In this document: positions 24,700-34,119 of the stretch, in pieces
Layout: each line of letters opens with the position of its first letter
Position numbering within the stretch: position 1 is the stretch's first letter
Source: Rhodococcus sp. RD6.2
GTDB lineage: Bacteria > Actinomycetota > Actinomycetes > Mycobacteriales > Mycobacteriaceae
Length of the DNA: 64,000 nucleotides
Reading direction: 5' to 3'
NCBI RefSeq assembly: GCF_001040705.1
Contig: NZ_CVQP01000005.1
Location: 269,884 to 333,883 of the forward strand
Position numbers and translations under genes: made by a program
Notes under the pieces: generated by a model
The model's input: the letters and a program-made list of their open reading frames with translations, nothing else
What the model was told of the DNA's origin: nothing
Database searches by the model: none

Positions 24700-25782
24700 C
24701 TACTCGTGGGCCTTCGCGACCTCCGGGGACAGGATGGCGCCGTGGTCGGTGGTCAGCCCCGCCGCGAGCGCCGGGTCGGCGGCGGTCGCCGCCCGCCAGC
24801 CCAGGTCGGCGAGTGCGACGGCATACGGCAGCGTGGCGTTGGTGAGCGCGAACGTCGACGTGCGCGGCACCGCTCCCGGCATGTTCGCGACGCAGTAGAA
24901 CACCGAGTCGTGCACCCGGAACGTCGGGGCGTCGTGCGTCGTGGGGCGGGTGTCCTCGAAACAACCACCCTGGTCGACCGCGACGTCCACCAGCACCGAT
25001 CCCGGACGCATCCGCGACACCAGCTCGTTCGACACCAGCTTCGGGGCCCGCGCACCCGGGACGAGCACCGCCCCGATCACCAGGTCCGCGCCGACCACAG
25101 CTCGATCGAGTTCGTAGGAGTTGGACACCACGGTGCGAACCTGACCGCGGTAGCGGTTGTCGATCTCGTGCAGTCGGGCGGGGTTGAGGTCGAGAACGGT
25201 GACATCGGCGTGCATGCCGACCGCGATCTCGGTCGCGTTCTGCCCCGCGACGCCGCCCCCGAGCACAACCACGTCCGCGGGACGCACCCCCGGCGTTCCC
25301 CCCATCAGAACGCCGCGACCGCCTGCGTTCGCCATCAGGTGGTAGGCGCCGACCTGCGGGGCCAGCCGACCCGCGACCTCACTCATCGGGGCCAGCAGCG
25401 GCAGTGACCCGTCCGGGGCGCGCACCGTCTCGTACGCGATCGACGTGGTCCCCGCGGCCAGCAACGCCTCGGTGCATTCACGGGACGCCGCCAGGTGCAG
25501 GTAGGTGAACAGCACCTGATCGGCACGGAGTCGCGAATACTCTTCGGCGATGGGCTCTTTCACCTTGAGCACCAGCTCCGACTCGGACCACACGTCGTCG
25601 GCCGAGGACGCGAGGTGTGCGCCTGCCGCGCGGTAGTCGTCGTCGGGGAACGACGAGCCGACGCCCGCGCCCGCTTCGACGAGAACCCGGTGACCGCGGC
25701 CGACGAGTTCGTGCACTCCGGCAGGAGTGATGGCGACGCGGTACTCGTGGTTCTTGAGTTCGCGGGGGATTCCGATCCTCAT
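24700..25782 (-). CDS. ald: Alanine dehydrogenase
   Basis: A 360-residue NAD-dependent alanine dehydrogenase interconverting L-alanine and pyruvate. [20 protein letters not shown] opens the substrate domain, with Arg15, Lys74 in LKVKEP and His95 in YLHLAA matching the Mycobacterium tuberculosis enzyme. The NAD fold [28 protein letters not shown] follows at about 168. RPADVVV and [13 protein letters not shown] are family-typical. The ATG at 25782 has GAGGTGA upstream. Two hundred bases separate it from the divergent beta-lactamase-like gene. Confidence 0.93.
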   Translation of the reverse strand: MRIGIPRELKNHEYRVAITPAGVHELVGRGHRVLVEAGAGVGSSFPDDDYRAAGAHLASSADDVWSESELVLKVKEPIAEEYSRLRADQVLFTYLHLAASRECTEALLAAGTTSIAYETVRAPDGSLPLLAPMSEVAGRLAPQVGAYHLMANAGGRGVLMGGTPGVRPADVVVLGGGVAGQNATEIAVGMHADVTVLDLNPARLHEIDNRYRGQVRTVVSNSYELDRAVVGADLVIGAVLVPGARAPKLVSNELVSRMRPGSVLVDVAVDQGGCFEDTRPTTHDAPTFRVHDSVFYCVANMPGAVPRTSTFALTNATLPYAVALADLGWRAATAADPALAAGLTTDHGAILSPEVAKAHE

Positions 25783-25991
25783 GGTGGTCACCTCGGATTC
25801 GGTGCAACCGGACGGCGCGATCGGCGCCATCTCCAGTATGAAATCCCGGTGGCCTGCGCCCGGCGTCCCGCCGACAACTCTTTGGTCTCGATGCGACGCG
25901 TCCGGCCATTCAGGACGTCGGGGTGCGGCGGTAACGCCCACCACTGAACGCCGATATGAAACCGACCGTTACTTTTCCATGGGGGGACTGA

Positions 25992-27047
25992 ATGAGGAAT
26001 GCACTGATCGTCGCAACCTGCGCGATCGCATTGACACTGGGCTCCGCACCGGGAGCCGGTGCGCTCGCCCCGTTCACCGGGGTGGGCGACGCGGCACTGG
26101 CCGACGCCGCCCGCCCGATCCTGGAACGGGCACCCCACGACCAGGCGGGAGTCGCATACATCGACTCGACCGGGGTCCGGTATGCGTACTTCGGCGCCAC
26201 CGAGGACTCCGAATACGAGATCGGGTCGATCACCAAGACCTTCACGGCGGAGTTGTTCGCCGACGCCGTCGCCCGCGGCGAGGTCCGCGAGGACACCAAG
26301 GTCGGGGAACTCCTCCCGGTCGCCGGCACCCCGGTGGCCGACGTGTCACTGGTCGAGCTGGCCGCGCACACGTCCGGGCTTCCACAGTTCCCCATCGCCC
26401 CGAACATGGTGCTGGGAGGCATCCAGTGGCAGCTGGAGGGCAAGAACCCCTTCACCTTCGACCGCGAGGAACTCCTCGCTCATGCCCGGTGCGCACCGCT
26501 GCTGACGAGGGGCGCCTTCGGGTACTCGACCCTCGGCTACGCACTGCTCGGCGAGGCGGTCGCCGCAGCGGCCCACACCGACTACACGACTCTGCTGCGC
26601 GAACGCATCGTCGAACCGCTCGGCATGAGCGACACCTGGCTTCCGCTCACCGCGGCCGACCTCCCACCCGACGCGAGCACCGGCTTCAACGAGCAGGGCA
26701 GGCCGGCGGACGCCTGGCCGATCGACGCCTACTCCCCGGCGGGCGGACTCCGTTCCACCGTCCCCGACCTGACGCGCTACGCCCGCGCCCTGCTGGACGG
26801 AAGCGCTCCCGGCGCCGACGCGATGACTCCGCGATGGGACCGGCTGTTCGGGGTCCGCAGCGCGATGTCCTGGGCCGTCATCCCTCGCGACGGCCGCCAG
26901 TACACCGTGCACAGCGGCGGGACGGGCGGCTTCCAGAGCGTCATCGTTCTGGACCGGGAAGCAGGCCGGGCGCTCGTCATCGCGACCAACAGGCTCGCCG
27001 GCCTGGAGATCGGCGCCTTCGACCTGCTGAAGGCCTTGGACGGCTGA
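25992..27047 (+). CDS. Secreted beta-lactamase-fold (class C / DD-peptidase-like) serine hydrolase
   Basis: A 351-residue exported protein with a Sec signal (MRNALIVATCAIALTLGSAPGAGALA). The serine-enzyme motifs are Ser79-Ile-Thr-Lys82, HTSGLPQF, a Tyr-Ser-Thr in FGYSTLGYALLG in place of the YxN triad, and VHSGGTGGFQS in place of KTG. This is the beta-lactamase/DD-peptidase/EstB family. The KTG-to-HSG change and mature length fit esterases and DD-peptidase-like proteins better than true penicillin-resistance enzymes. It ends 9 nt before the convergent cholesterol oxidase stop. Confidence 0.75.
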   Translation: MRNALIVATCAIALTLGSAPGAGALAPFTGVGDAALADAARPILERAPHDQAGVAYIDSTGVRYAYFGATEDSEYEIGSITKTFTAELFADAVARGEVREDTKVGELLPVAGTPVADVSLVELAAHTSGLPQFPIAPNMVLGGIQWQLEGKNPFTFDREELLAHARCAPLLTRGAFGYSTLGYALLGEAVAAAAHTDYTTLLRERIVEPLGMSDTWLPLTAADLPPDASTGFNEQGRPADAWPIDAYSPAGGLRSTVPDLTRYARALLDGSAPGADAMTPRWDRLFGVRSAMSWAVIPRDGRQYTVHSGGTGGFQSVIVLDREAGRALVIATNRLAGLEIGAFDLLKALDG

Positions 27048-27056
27048 GCGGGCCCA

Positions 27057-28802
27057 CTACGGAAGCAATCTGTCCAGGAGAGGATTGGTGAAGATCCGGT
27101 GCGGGTCGTACGCGTTGAACGCCGCGCCCGCGGAATCCCAGTTGTCTCCGGACGGCACCCCCGCGCGATAGGTCTGCGGGATGACCGTGCCGATGGTCTC
27201 GGCGTCAACGAACGCGGCCTGGTCCGTGAAGGCCCAGCCTTTGGCCCACTCGGGACGGAACGTGGCGTAGTCGCCGCTGTAGTTCGCGCGCATGAAGCGC
27301 TCCATCTCGCGGAAGTACGCCGCCATCCCCGGCGTGCCCGGGACACCCACCACATTCATCCAGATCGCGGTGTCCCACTCCGGATGGTCCGGTCGCGGAC
27401 GCAGGGCCGAGATCGTCGGCGGGCCCGCGGTTTCCACCGTGACCTCGGACTGGTCGTCGAGGCCGCACAGCCGCACCTCGAACGGGCCGTTGATCGGGTA
27501 CTTCCCCTTCGCCTTGAGCTCCTGCTGCCGCTTGTTGTGCCAGGTGACGAACTCGTTGATGACCCGGGCGATGTTGGAACGCCTGGTGATAACGACGCCG
27601 CCACCGGCCGTCATCCGCAATGTCGTCGCCCGCAGGTAGAACTGAACGTCCTTGGACCAGCCCCACAGGTCGGCGCCGTTGGTGGCGGCCAGCCCAGCCT
27701 TGAAGGTGGCCAGTTGGGTCTGTCCGAACAGCGGGGTCAGCGCACCGGCGCCGTTGACGATCTGTCCGAGCAGATCCGTGACCGGCTTCGGCAGGTTGTC
27801 GGAGTACGGGTAGTTGTAGGGTCCGGTCACCTCCCGTGACTTCGACGGCTTGGTGGGGGTCGGGGTCCACACCTTGAGGTACGGGGTGTCGGTGAACGGG
27901 AACCAGATCGCCTCCACCCGGCCCGACTTCGCCACGAAGCTCTCGAAGGTCCGGCCCGCGGATCCGGCGGGCGCGAACAGCTCACGCCACGGAATGTCCG
28001 TGGATGACTCGCACCGCAGCCGATAGTTCGGTCCGGCCTGCAGGGTGACCTCGGTGACGAACGTGCGGCCGAGGTGGGTGAGCAGCGGCCGGATGCCCGG
28101 ATCCGCCCGGGTGAACTCGCGCAGCACGTACTCGCCGCGCCCGGTGTCCCACACCACCGCGGTCAGCTTCGTGATGAGGTTGCTGATCGATCCGAACGAG
28201 GCGCCGGGGAGCACCGTCTCGCCGTCGGCGGGCAGGGTGGCTCCGTGCGCGTCGATCGCGAGGATGCCCGCGAGCGACAGTTCGCCGATGGCCGGCGAGT
28301 TCGCCCAGCCCAGGCCGTGCTTCTCCAGCTCCGTCAGCACGGCCATGAGCATCGCACCGCCGCCGGCGGTCACCGTCGAGCGCCCCGGCTCGGTGGACGG
28401 GTTGACGACGACGTGGTTGAGGTGGCTCAGAGTGTCGACCAGAAGAACCTTGTCGACGTTCTGTCCCGGCACCAGGGTCAGCGGGCTCCACCCGTGCATG
28501 GTGCCGCGCGGGCGCAGCCGGTAGCCGTTGGCGTGCGCCCAGTTGGCCACCCGCACGACGTCCTCCGCGGTCGCGGGCGCACAGGTCCACACCTCGTCGA
28601 AGACGATCTCCTTCACCCAGTTCTCATAGCCCTGCTGCGAGAGGGGGATGCCTTCCGGGAAGGCGGGCAGCGGCGGGAGCGTGACCCGAGCATCGCTCGA
28701 CGGGAGCGCGTGGGCAGGTGTCCAGCCGAGGGTGGTCAAGGCGGCGGCCCCCGCCGCCGCGGTAGCGAGAAAGCCGCGCCGGGAGAGTTCCTGAGCAGTC
28801 AT
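27057..28802 (-). CDS. Cholesterol oxidase, type II (covalent-FAD, VAO family), Tat-exported
   Basis: A 581-residue exported flavin oxidase. A twin-arginine signal (ELSRRGFLATAAAGAAALTTL) leads the protein. The FAD domain contains RPRGTMHGWSP with His103, the expected covalent flavin site. GWANSPAIGELSLAGILAIDAHGATLP is typical of the type II family, and EVRLCG carries the Glu-x-Arg pair recalled from Brevibacterium BCO2. This enzyme oxidises cholesterol to cholest-4-en-3-one outside the membrane. The ATG at 28802 lies 12 bp from a KstR-like box at 28814 and has no ribosome site; transcription may be leaderless. Substrate could be another sterol. Confidence 0.8.
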   Translation of the reverse strand: MTAQELSRRGFLATAAAGAAALTTLGWTPAHALPSSDARVTLPPLPAFPEGIPLSQQGYENWVKEIVFDEVWTCAPATAEDVVRVANWAHANGYRLRPRGTMHGWSPLTLVPGQNVDKVLLVDTLSHLNHVVVNPSTEPGRSTVTAGGGAMLMAVLTELEKHGLGWANSPAIGELSLAGILAIDAHGATLPADGETVLPGASFGSISNLITKLTAVVWDTGRGEYVLREFTRADPGIRPLLTHLGRTFVTEVTLQAGPNYRLRCESSTDIPWRELFAPAGSAGRTFESFVAKSGRVEAIWFPFTDTPYLKVWTPTPTKPSKSREVTGPYNYPYSDNLPKPVTDLLGQIVNGAGALTPLFGQTQLATFKAGLAATNGADLWGWSKDVQFYLRATTLRMTAGGGVVITRRSNIARVINEFVTWHNKRQQELKAKGKYPINGPFEVRLCGLDDQSEVTVETAGPPTISALRPRPDHPEWDTAIWMNVVGVPGTPGMAAYFREMERFMRANYSGDYATFRPEWAKGWAFTDQAAFVDAETIGTVIPQTYRAGVPSGDNWDSAGAAFNAYDPHRIFTNPLLDRLLP

Positions 28803-28813
28803 GCGGGACAACT

Positions 28814-28827
28814 TAGAACATATTCGA
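28814..28827. promoter_or_regulatory. KstR-like box at the cholesterol oxidase promoter
   Basis: TAGAACATATTCGA differs from the KstR consensus TnnAACnnGTTnnA by one specified base. It lies 12 bp upstream of the cholesterol oxidase ATG, on the shared gap with the divergent MMPL gene. Confidence 0.5.
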
Positions 28828-28963
28828 GGCCGGTGGTATCGAAATTGGTCCGATCCGATCGACCCTCTCGCCGACCGCGCGAAATGCCGCCTGTGCGTGG
28901 TGTACTGGACCGCATTGGTGGACCCCGAACCGCGCATTCCGAACGAAAGACGCCAGGGACCCG

Positions 28964-31189
28964 ATGACCGACGTGGACCTCGACACCGAACCCGCCCGGT
29001 ACCCGCCACCCGCCCCGCGCCGCGGGTGGCCCGTCCTCGCCGTCCTGGTGCTCGCCGTGCTCGTCTTCCTCGTGGGCGGCGCGGGCGGGGCCTACCAGGG
29101 CAAGCTGACCGAGGTCCAGAAGAACGACAACGCCGCGTTCCTACCCGAGTCCGCCGAGTCCACGATCGCCGCGAACGAGGCAGCGACCTTCGTCACGGTG
29201 CAGACCATCCCTGGATTCGTGGTCTACCACCGTGACGGCCCGCTCACGCCGGAGGACCGAGCCTCGATCGCGCGTGCCGGCGAGGCGGTCGCCGGGGTGG
29301 ACGGCGTCGACGCGACCGGAATGACCCCGACCCAGTATTCGGCCGACGGAACCACCGCCGCCCAGTACGTCCCACTGGTCGCCAAGAAGGACGGCACCGA
29401 CGTCACCGGCGACCAACTCGCGGCCACCGAACAGCAGGTCATGGACGCCGCGAAAGCCGCAGCGACCGCCGAACTCGAGGTGCTGCCCGCCGGTCCCGGC
29501 GGACTGCTCGTGGCATTCATCGACGCGTTCGAGGGACTCGACAGCACGCTGCTGTTCGCAGCGGTGCTGGTGGTGATCGCGATCCTGCTCGTCGTCTACC
29601 GCTCGCCGGTGCTGTGGTTCTTCCCGCTGCTGTCCGCCGGTTTGGCGCTCGGACTGTCGTCGATGCTGATCTATCTCCTCGCGAAGGCAGAGGTGCTGAC
29701 GCTCACCGGACAGAGTCAGGGCATCCTGATGGTCCTCGTGCTCGGCGCGGGCACCGACTACGCGTTGCTGCTGATCTCCCGCTACCGGGAGGAGCTGCAC
29801 CACTTCCCGAATCGGTTCGACGCGATGATCCGGGCTTGGCGCGAATCCGCCCCGGCGATCACCGCGTCCGCGCTCACCGTGGTTCTCGGCCTGCTCTGTC
29901 TCGGGTTCTCCGAACTGAACTCGAACAAGGGCCTCGGCCCCGTCGCGGCGATCGGCATCGGCTGCACCTACCTGGTGATGATGACGTTCCTGCCGGTGTT
30001 CCTCGCTCTGGCCGGCCGCTGGGTGTTCTGGCCGCGGATCCCGCACGTCGACCATGCCGCCGACCTCGCCACCCACGGCTGGTGGGGACGGATCGCCGCC
30101 GCCGTCGGGCGGCGCGACCGCCCGGCCTGGGTCGGCGCCACCGCACTGCTCGTCGTCCTGTTCGCCGTCGGGATCGGCAGCCTGCACACCAGCGGCCTGA
30201 CTTCCGCCGAGAATTTCACCAACACCCCCGACGCCGTCACCGGGCAGCAGATCTACGACACCCACTTCGATCCCGGAACCGGAGCGCCCGCGGTGATCGT
30301 CACCAACGCGGATCAGGTGGACGCGGTCATGGCCGCGGCGGCCGCCACCCCCGGCGTCTCCACCGCGCCGGGATCGGTGTGCCTGCAGGTCGACTACGCC
30401 AAGCTGGCAGAGCTCGCCAAACTCGGCGCCGGCACCGGCTCCGCACTCCCGGCCGGCTGTCCCCCACCGATCCTGACCGTCCAGCCGATCGACGGTCGCA
30501 CCGTGGTGAACGCGACGCTCGCGGACTCCTACGACTCGCCGGAGGCGCTCGCTACCGTGGACCGGCTGCGGGACGCGGTGCACGCGGTGCCGGGCGCCGA
30601 CGCCCTGGTCGGCGGCAGCACCGCGGCCACCGCGGACGTGCAGGCCGCCTCGGTGCGGGACCGCAACGTGATCATCCCGATCGTGCTGGCGGTCATCTTC
30701 GTGGTGCTGGCCCTGCTGCTTCGCGCCCTGCTGGCACCGGTGATTCTCATTGCGACCGTGGTGCTCTCGTTCGCGGCGACGCTCGGCGTGTGCGGGTTCG
30801 TCTTCACGCACGTCTTCCACTTCGCCGGAGCCGACCCCTCGTTCCCACTGTTCGCGTTCGTGTTCCTGGTCGCGCTCGGCATCGACTACAACATCTTCCT
30901 GATGACGCGGGTGCGCGAGGAAGCGCAACGGCACGGCACCCGGGCCGGAGTGCTGCGCGGCCTGGCCGTCACCGGCGGGGTCATCACGTCCGCGGGCATA
31001 GTCCTCGCCGCGACGTTCGCGGTGCTCGGGGTGCTGCCGCTGGTATTCCTTGCCGAGGTCGGCTTCGCCGTCGCGTTCGGCGTCCTGCTCGACACCGTCG
31101 TCGTCCGCAGCGTCCTCGTCCCCGCGCTCTCCCACGACATCGGGCGCGCGATCTGGTGGCCCTCGGCGCTCTCGCACGCCGACCGCTGA
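28964..31189 (+). CDS. MMPL-family lipid transporter
   Basis: A 741-residue RND-type membrane protein with one N-terminal helix (PVLAVLVLAVLVFLVGGAGGAY), an external domain of about 170 residues, five or six helices (from ALLFAAVLVVIAILLVVYRS), a second external domain and another six helices ending before VRSVLVPALSHDIG. The membrane signature GAGTDYALLLISRYREE and its second-half copy ALGIDYNIFLMTRVREEA carry the MMPL Asp-Tyr pairs. It exports lipids or small molecules. It is divergent from the cholesterol oxidase and probably not co-regulated by KstR except through the shared gap. No substrate can be named. Confidence 0.82.
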   Translation: MTDVDLDTEPARYPPPAPRRGWPVLAVLVLAVLVFLVGGAGGAYQGKLTEVQKNDNAAFLPESAESTIAANEAATFVTVQTIPGFVVYHRDGPLTPEDRASIARAGEAVAGVDGVDATGMTPTQYSADGTTAAQYVPLVAKKDGTDVTGDQLAATEQQVMDAAKAAATAELEVLPAGPGGLLVAFIDAFEGLDSTLLFAAVLVVIAILLVVYRSPVLWFFPLLSAGLALGLSSMLIYLLAKAEVLTLTGQSQGILMVLVLGAGTDYALLLISRYREELHHFPNRFDAMIRAWRESAPAITASALTVVLGLLCLGFSELNSNKGLGPVAAIGIGCTYLVMMTFLPVFLALAGRWVFWPRIPHVDHAADLATHGWWGRIAAAVGRRDRPAWVGATALLVVLFAVGIGSLHTSGLTSAENFTNTPDAVTGQQIYDTHFDPGTGAPAVIVTNADQVDAVMAAAAATPGVSTAPGSVCLQVDYAKLAELAKLGAGTGSALPAGCPPPILTVQPIDGRTVVNATLADSYDSPEALATVDRLRDAVHAVPGADALVGGSTAATADVQAASVRDRNVIIPIVLAVIFVVLALLLRALLAPVILIATVVLSFAATLGVCGFVFTHVFHFAGADPSFPLFAFVFLVALGIDYNIFLMTRVREEAQRHGTRAGVLRGLAVTGGVITSAGIVLAATFAVLGVLPLVFLAEVGFAVAFGVLLDTVVVRSVLVPALSHDIGRAIWWPSALSHADR

Positions 31190-31338
31190 CCGGCGACACG
31201 CCCGGGCCTCCACCTCGGCGCGACACGCCGACGCGACGCGCCGGTCACCCACGAAGCTCGTGTGCAATCCGCACGACTAAGGCACACTCGTAGGCTGTCA
31301 CCACCTTCCGTCGGGGCAACCATACGAAAAGGAGTGCC

Positions 31339-31986
31339 ATGCAGCATTATTCGGTATCGAGGCGTATTCGACGTCTTACCATCGCAGCCCTCTCGACCCT
31401 CCTCGCCTCCGCTGCAGCGGTCACCGTGTCCGCCCCCGCGCACGCAGACATCACCCCCACCACCCTGGTCAACGGCGTCCTGTCGACCATCGGCGGCTGC
31501 CAGAGCCCCGTCCGCGACGCCATTGTCGGCTGCACCCGTATGGAAACCCTCACCACCCAGTTCCCCGTCGTCCTCGACCTCAACCAACTGGGAACCAACA
31601 TCGTCGTCCTCGGTGCCGGCCTGTTCCCCGACGGCACAATGCGGCCCGTGCTGATCTCCCGCCTGCAGGCCGCCCTCCAGGTGGCCCGCCGCTACCCGCT
31701 GTCCCCGATCATCGTCTCGGGCGGCGTGCCCAAGAACGGGATCACCGAAGCAGGCGCCATGCGCGCGTGGCTGATCGCGAACGGCATTCCGTGGTTCCGC
31801 ATCACCGAGGAGAACACCTCCCGGTCCACCGTCGAGAACGCACGCAACACCAACGGCATCCTCGCCGGCCGCGGCGCGACGAGCGCGGTGGTCGTCACCT
31901 CGCCCGACCACCTGCAGCGGGCGATGGTCGACTTCCGGACCGCGGTCGCGGGCCGGATCCCCGTCGCCGGGGTGGTCGCACCCTGA
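31339..31986 (+). CDS. Secreted YdcF-like (DUF218) protein
   Basis: A 215-residue exported protein with a Sec signal (SRRIRRLTIAALSTLLASAAAVTVSAPAHA). The mature part has the DUF218/YdcF Rossmann-like layout: IVVLGAGLFPDG, LISRLQAALQVARRYPLSPIIVSGG, EAGAMRAWLIANGIPWFRITEENTSRSTVENARN and VVVTSPDHLQRA. This family includes SanA/YdcF proteins with putative S-adenosylmethionine-binding or envelope roles. The Cys pair in CQSPVRDAIVGC may form a disulfide. AAAAGGAG precedes the start. It stands before gpsA but has its own leader of about 150 bases. Confidence 0.75.
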   Translation: MQHYSVSRRIRRLTIAALSTLLASAAAVTVSAPAHADITPTTLVNGVLSTIGGCQSPVRDAIVGCTRMETLTTQFPVVLDLNQLGTNIVVLGAGLFPDGTMRPVLISRLQAALQVARRYPLSPIIVSGGVPKNGITEAGAMRAWLIANGIPWFRITEENTSRSTVENARNTNGILAGRGATSAVVVTSPDHLQRAMVDFRTAVAGRIPVAGVVAP

Positions 31987-32095
31987 CCGCATGACATCGT
32001 CGATGCGGTCTCGATTCGGTGAATCGTCAGCGGCACCGCCAACACGGGTGGCAGCCTTCAATCATGACTGCCAACGCACGTCGCGGTGATCGCTG

Positions 32096-33103
32096 ATGGC
32101 TCGGCCCGTACGGGTGGTCGTGCTCGGCGCAGGGTCGTGGGGAACGACCGTGGCGTCACTGGCCGCGCGCAACACCCCGACTCTCCTATGGTCGCGTGAC
32201 GCCGACTCCGCCGACGAGATCAACACCGCGCACCGCAACAGCCGGTACCTCGGCGACCATGCGCTGCGGAAGGACCTCCGAGCCACCTCGGACATCGTCG
32301 AGGCCGCACAGGAGGCGGACGTCCTCGTCGTCGGCGTGCCGTCGCACGCGGTGCGGGAGACCCTCACCCAGATCTCCGAGGACGTGCGGGCCTGGGTGCC
32401 GGTGCTGTCGCTGGCGAAGGGACTCGAGCCGGGGACTCGGCTGCGCCCGACCGAAGTGATCGCCGAGTGCCTGCCCGGACATCCGGTGGGGCTGATGGCC
32501 GGTCCGAACCTGGCGAAGGAGGTCCTGGCCGGCATGGCCGCGGCGTCGGTGGTCGCGATGCAGGACGAGCGAGTGGCCACCGCGCTGCAACCGCTGTTCG
32601 CGTCACCGGTGTTCCGCGTCTACCGCAACACCGACGTCCTCGGCTGCGAACTCGGCGGCATCCTGAAGAACATCGTCGCGATCGCGTCGGGCATGGCCGA
32701 CGGTCTCGGCGTCGGCGACAACACCCGGGCAATGGTGCTCGCCCGCGGCCTCGCCGAGATGATTCGGCTCGGCGAGGCGATGGGTGCACATCCCCGAACC
32801 TTTTCCGGCCTGACCGGCGTCGGGGACCTGATCGCGACCTGTATCAGCCCCAGTTCCCGGAACCGGCGGGTCGGCGAGTACCTGGCGAAGGGCTTGACGA
32901 CCGAGCAGGCCGTCGCGGAGCTAGGGCAGGTCGCGGAGGGGGTCAAGACCGCCCCGACCGTGATGGAACTTGCGCGCGACCACGAGGTGGAGATGCCGAT
33001 CGCGGCCGAGGTCGAGGCCGTCATCGCCGGACGCCGGACCGCCGAGGACGCCTACCGCGGACTGCGGCACGTCGAGCCCGGGGACGAGGAGGACCTGGCC
33101 TGA
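32096..33103 (+). CDS. gpsA: Glycerol-3-phosphate dehydrogenase [NAD(P)+]
   Basis: A 335-residue soluble enzyme that reduces dihydroxyacetone phosphate to sn-glycerol-3-phosphate for lipid synthesis. [20 protein letters not shown] binds the cofactor, [11 protein letters not shown] carries the conserved Lys region, and [29 protein letters not shown] is the substrate and catalytic segment. [14 protein letters not shown] and NRRVGEYL are standard. The start at 32096 is preceded only by weak Shine-Dalgarno sequence. It is isolated, with MerR and YdcF-like genes as neighbours. Confidence 0.9.
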   Translation: MARPVRVVVLGAGSWGTTVASLAARNTPTLLWSRDADSADEINTAHRNSRYLGDHALRKDLRATSDIVEAAQEADVLVVGVPSHAVRETLTQISEDVRAWVPVLSLAKGLEPGTRLRPTEVIAECLPGHPVGLMAGPNLAKEVLAGMAAASVVAMQDERVATALQPLFASPVFRVYRNTDVLGCELGGILKNIVAIASGMADGLGVGDNTRAMVLARGLAEMIRLGEAMGAHPRTFSGLTGVGDLIATCISPSSRNRRVGEYLAKGLTTEQAVAELGQVAEGVKTAPTVMELARDHEVEMPIAAEVEAVIAGRRTAEDAYRGLRHVEPGDEEDLA

Positions 33104-33259
33104 GGCGTCTCGTTCGACCGAGAACAGGCAGGCAATGACAAAAGGCGCGTCGCCAATCCGGCACGCGCCCCGCCTGGTGTTCTCCGACTTCGGCACCCCT
33201 GCCGTCCGGCTGACAGGGTCGACCCATCAGAGTGTTTCGACATGTGCCGCCGGAAGTGC

Positions 33260-33643
33260 TCAGTCGGTGGTGCTTTCACGGTCGGTCGCGTCGCTCGATT
33301 GCTGTTGCGCCTGGCGGAGTTCGGTGTTGATGCGTTGGGCTTCGCTGAGCTGGTCTTCGAGGACGATGATCCGGCAGGCGGCCTCGATCGGGGTGCCCTG
33401 GTCGATCAGTTCGCGGGCGCGGGCGGCGATGCGGAGCTGGTAGCGGGAGTAGCGACGGTGGCCGCCTTCGGATCGCAGCGGGGTGATCAGTCTCGCGGTG
33501 TCGAGGCTACGAAGAAACGCTTGGGTGACGCCGAGCAGTTCAGCGGCCCGGCCCATGCTGTACGCCGGGAAGTCCTCGTCGTCGAATCTGTCTCCCGGGC
33601 CGCGGGCGTTCGGGCTGCTACTGCTATCTGGCTTCGGTGAAAT
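33260..33643 (-). CDS. MerR-family regulator with a probable AUU start
   Basis: A helix-turn-helix MerR domain is clear (MGRAAELLGVTQAFLRSLDTARLITPLRSEGGHRRYSRYQLRIAARARELIDQG) followed by a coiled coil. The first ATG is at 33556, but the upstream in-frame segment GPGDRFDDEDFPAYS reads as a conserved N-terminus and has no ATG, GTG or TTG. The best start is ATT at 33643, preceded by AAAGG nine to ten bases before it, giving 127 residues (MSPKPDSSS...). It lacks the C-terminal effector part of larger MerR proteins. A structured RNA locus lies immediately upstream. The DNA target is unknown. Confidence 0.7.
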   Translation of the reverse strand: MSPKPDSSSSPNARGPGDRFDDEDFPAYSMGRAAELLGVTQAFLRSLDTARLITPLRSEGGHRRYSRYQLRIAARARELIDQGTPIEAACRIIVLEDQLSEAQRINTELRQAQQQSSDATDRESTTD

Positions 33644-33673
33644 GCGCGTGTCGCCTTTCGTATGAACGGACGT

Positions 33674-33704
33674 GGGCCCCGGCGCTTGTGTGGCGCCGGG
33701 GCCC
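33674..33704. terminator. 12-bp hairpin upstream of the MerR gene, end of the ncRNA locus
   Basis: GGGCCCCGGCGC (33674-33685) pairs perfectly with 33693-33704 around a 7-nt loop. On the minus strand it marks the end of the structured RNA and lies 30 nt before the proposed AUU start. It could terminate the RNA or attenuate the MerR gene. Confidence 0.65.
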
Positions 33705-34083
33705 GAGGGGAATTACTGAGCCAGACCGGCCATCAGGCCGGCATCCTTACCTGTTCCCCGCCTCGGCGGACGGGACGCGATTGTGTAACAGCTGACCGTG
33801 CACCACCTCCCAGTCGGGGACCTTCCTTCGATGTTCCGGGGCAGCGATCTCACCACCGCCCCGGATGCGGCGCCCAACCAACCGGCGCAGCAGATCCTGC
33901 AACTACCTGTTCCCTGCATTTCTCTACCGGCCGCCTTGACTGACCGGTAGATGGCGGGACGCATCGACTCTTCATGAACACATCAACACTCTTCTCGACG
34001 CGTCCCGCCCTACCTACCAGGTCTTCACCTTCATGCAGGTAGTTCGTCCTCTACCTGCCATCCCGGATCCTTCTGTATCGACG
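33674..34083 (-). ncRNA. Candidate structured non-coding RNA (about 400 nt)
   Basis: A good sigma70-type promoter (34090-34118) predicts a minus-strand start near 34083. The following stretch contains no credible gene but many hairpins: GCAGGTAG/CTACCTGC (8 bp), GGCGGGACGC/GCGTCCCGCC (10 bp with a long loop), TCTACCGG/CCGGTAGA (8 bp), GGGGC/GCCCC and GCCGGCC/GGCCGGT near the end. It closes with a 12-bp GC hairpin. CAGGTA recurs several times. It may be an independent small RNA, in the style of the abundant mycobacterial Ms1/MTS2823 RNA, or a long leader of the MerR gene. I cannot match it to a known family from memory. Confidence 0.5.
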
Positions 34084-34089
34084 AGAGGA

Positions 34090-34118
34090 ACAGTACAACG
34101 GGTAATCAGGATTGTCTA
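34090..34118 (-). promoter_or_regulatory. Sigma70-type promoter of the RNA locus
   Basis: On the minus strand a -35 TAGACA (34113-34118) and a -10 TACTGT (34090-34095) are separated by 17 nt. Predicted start is about 34083. Confidence 0.55.
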
Positions 34119-34119
34119 C

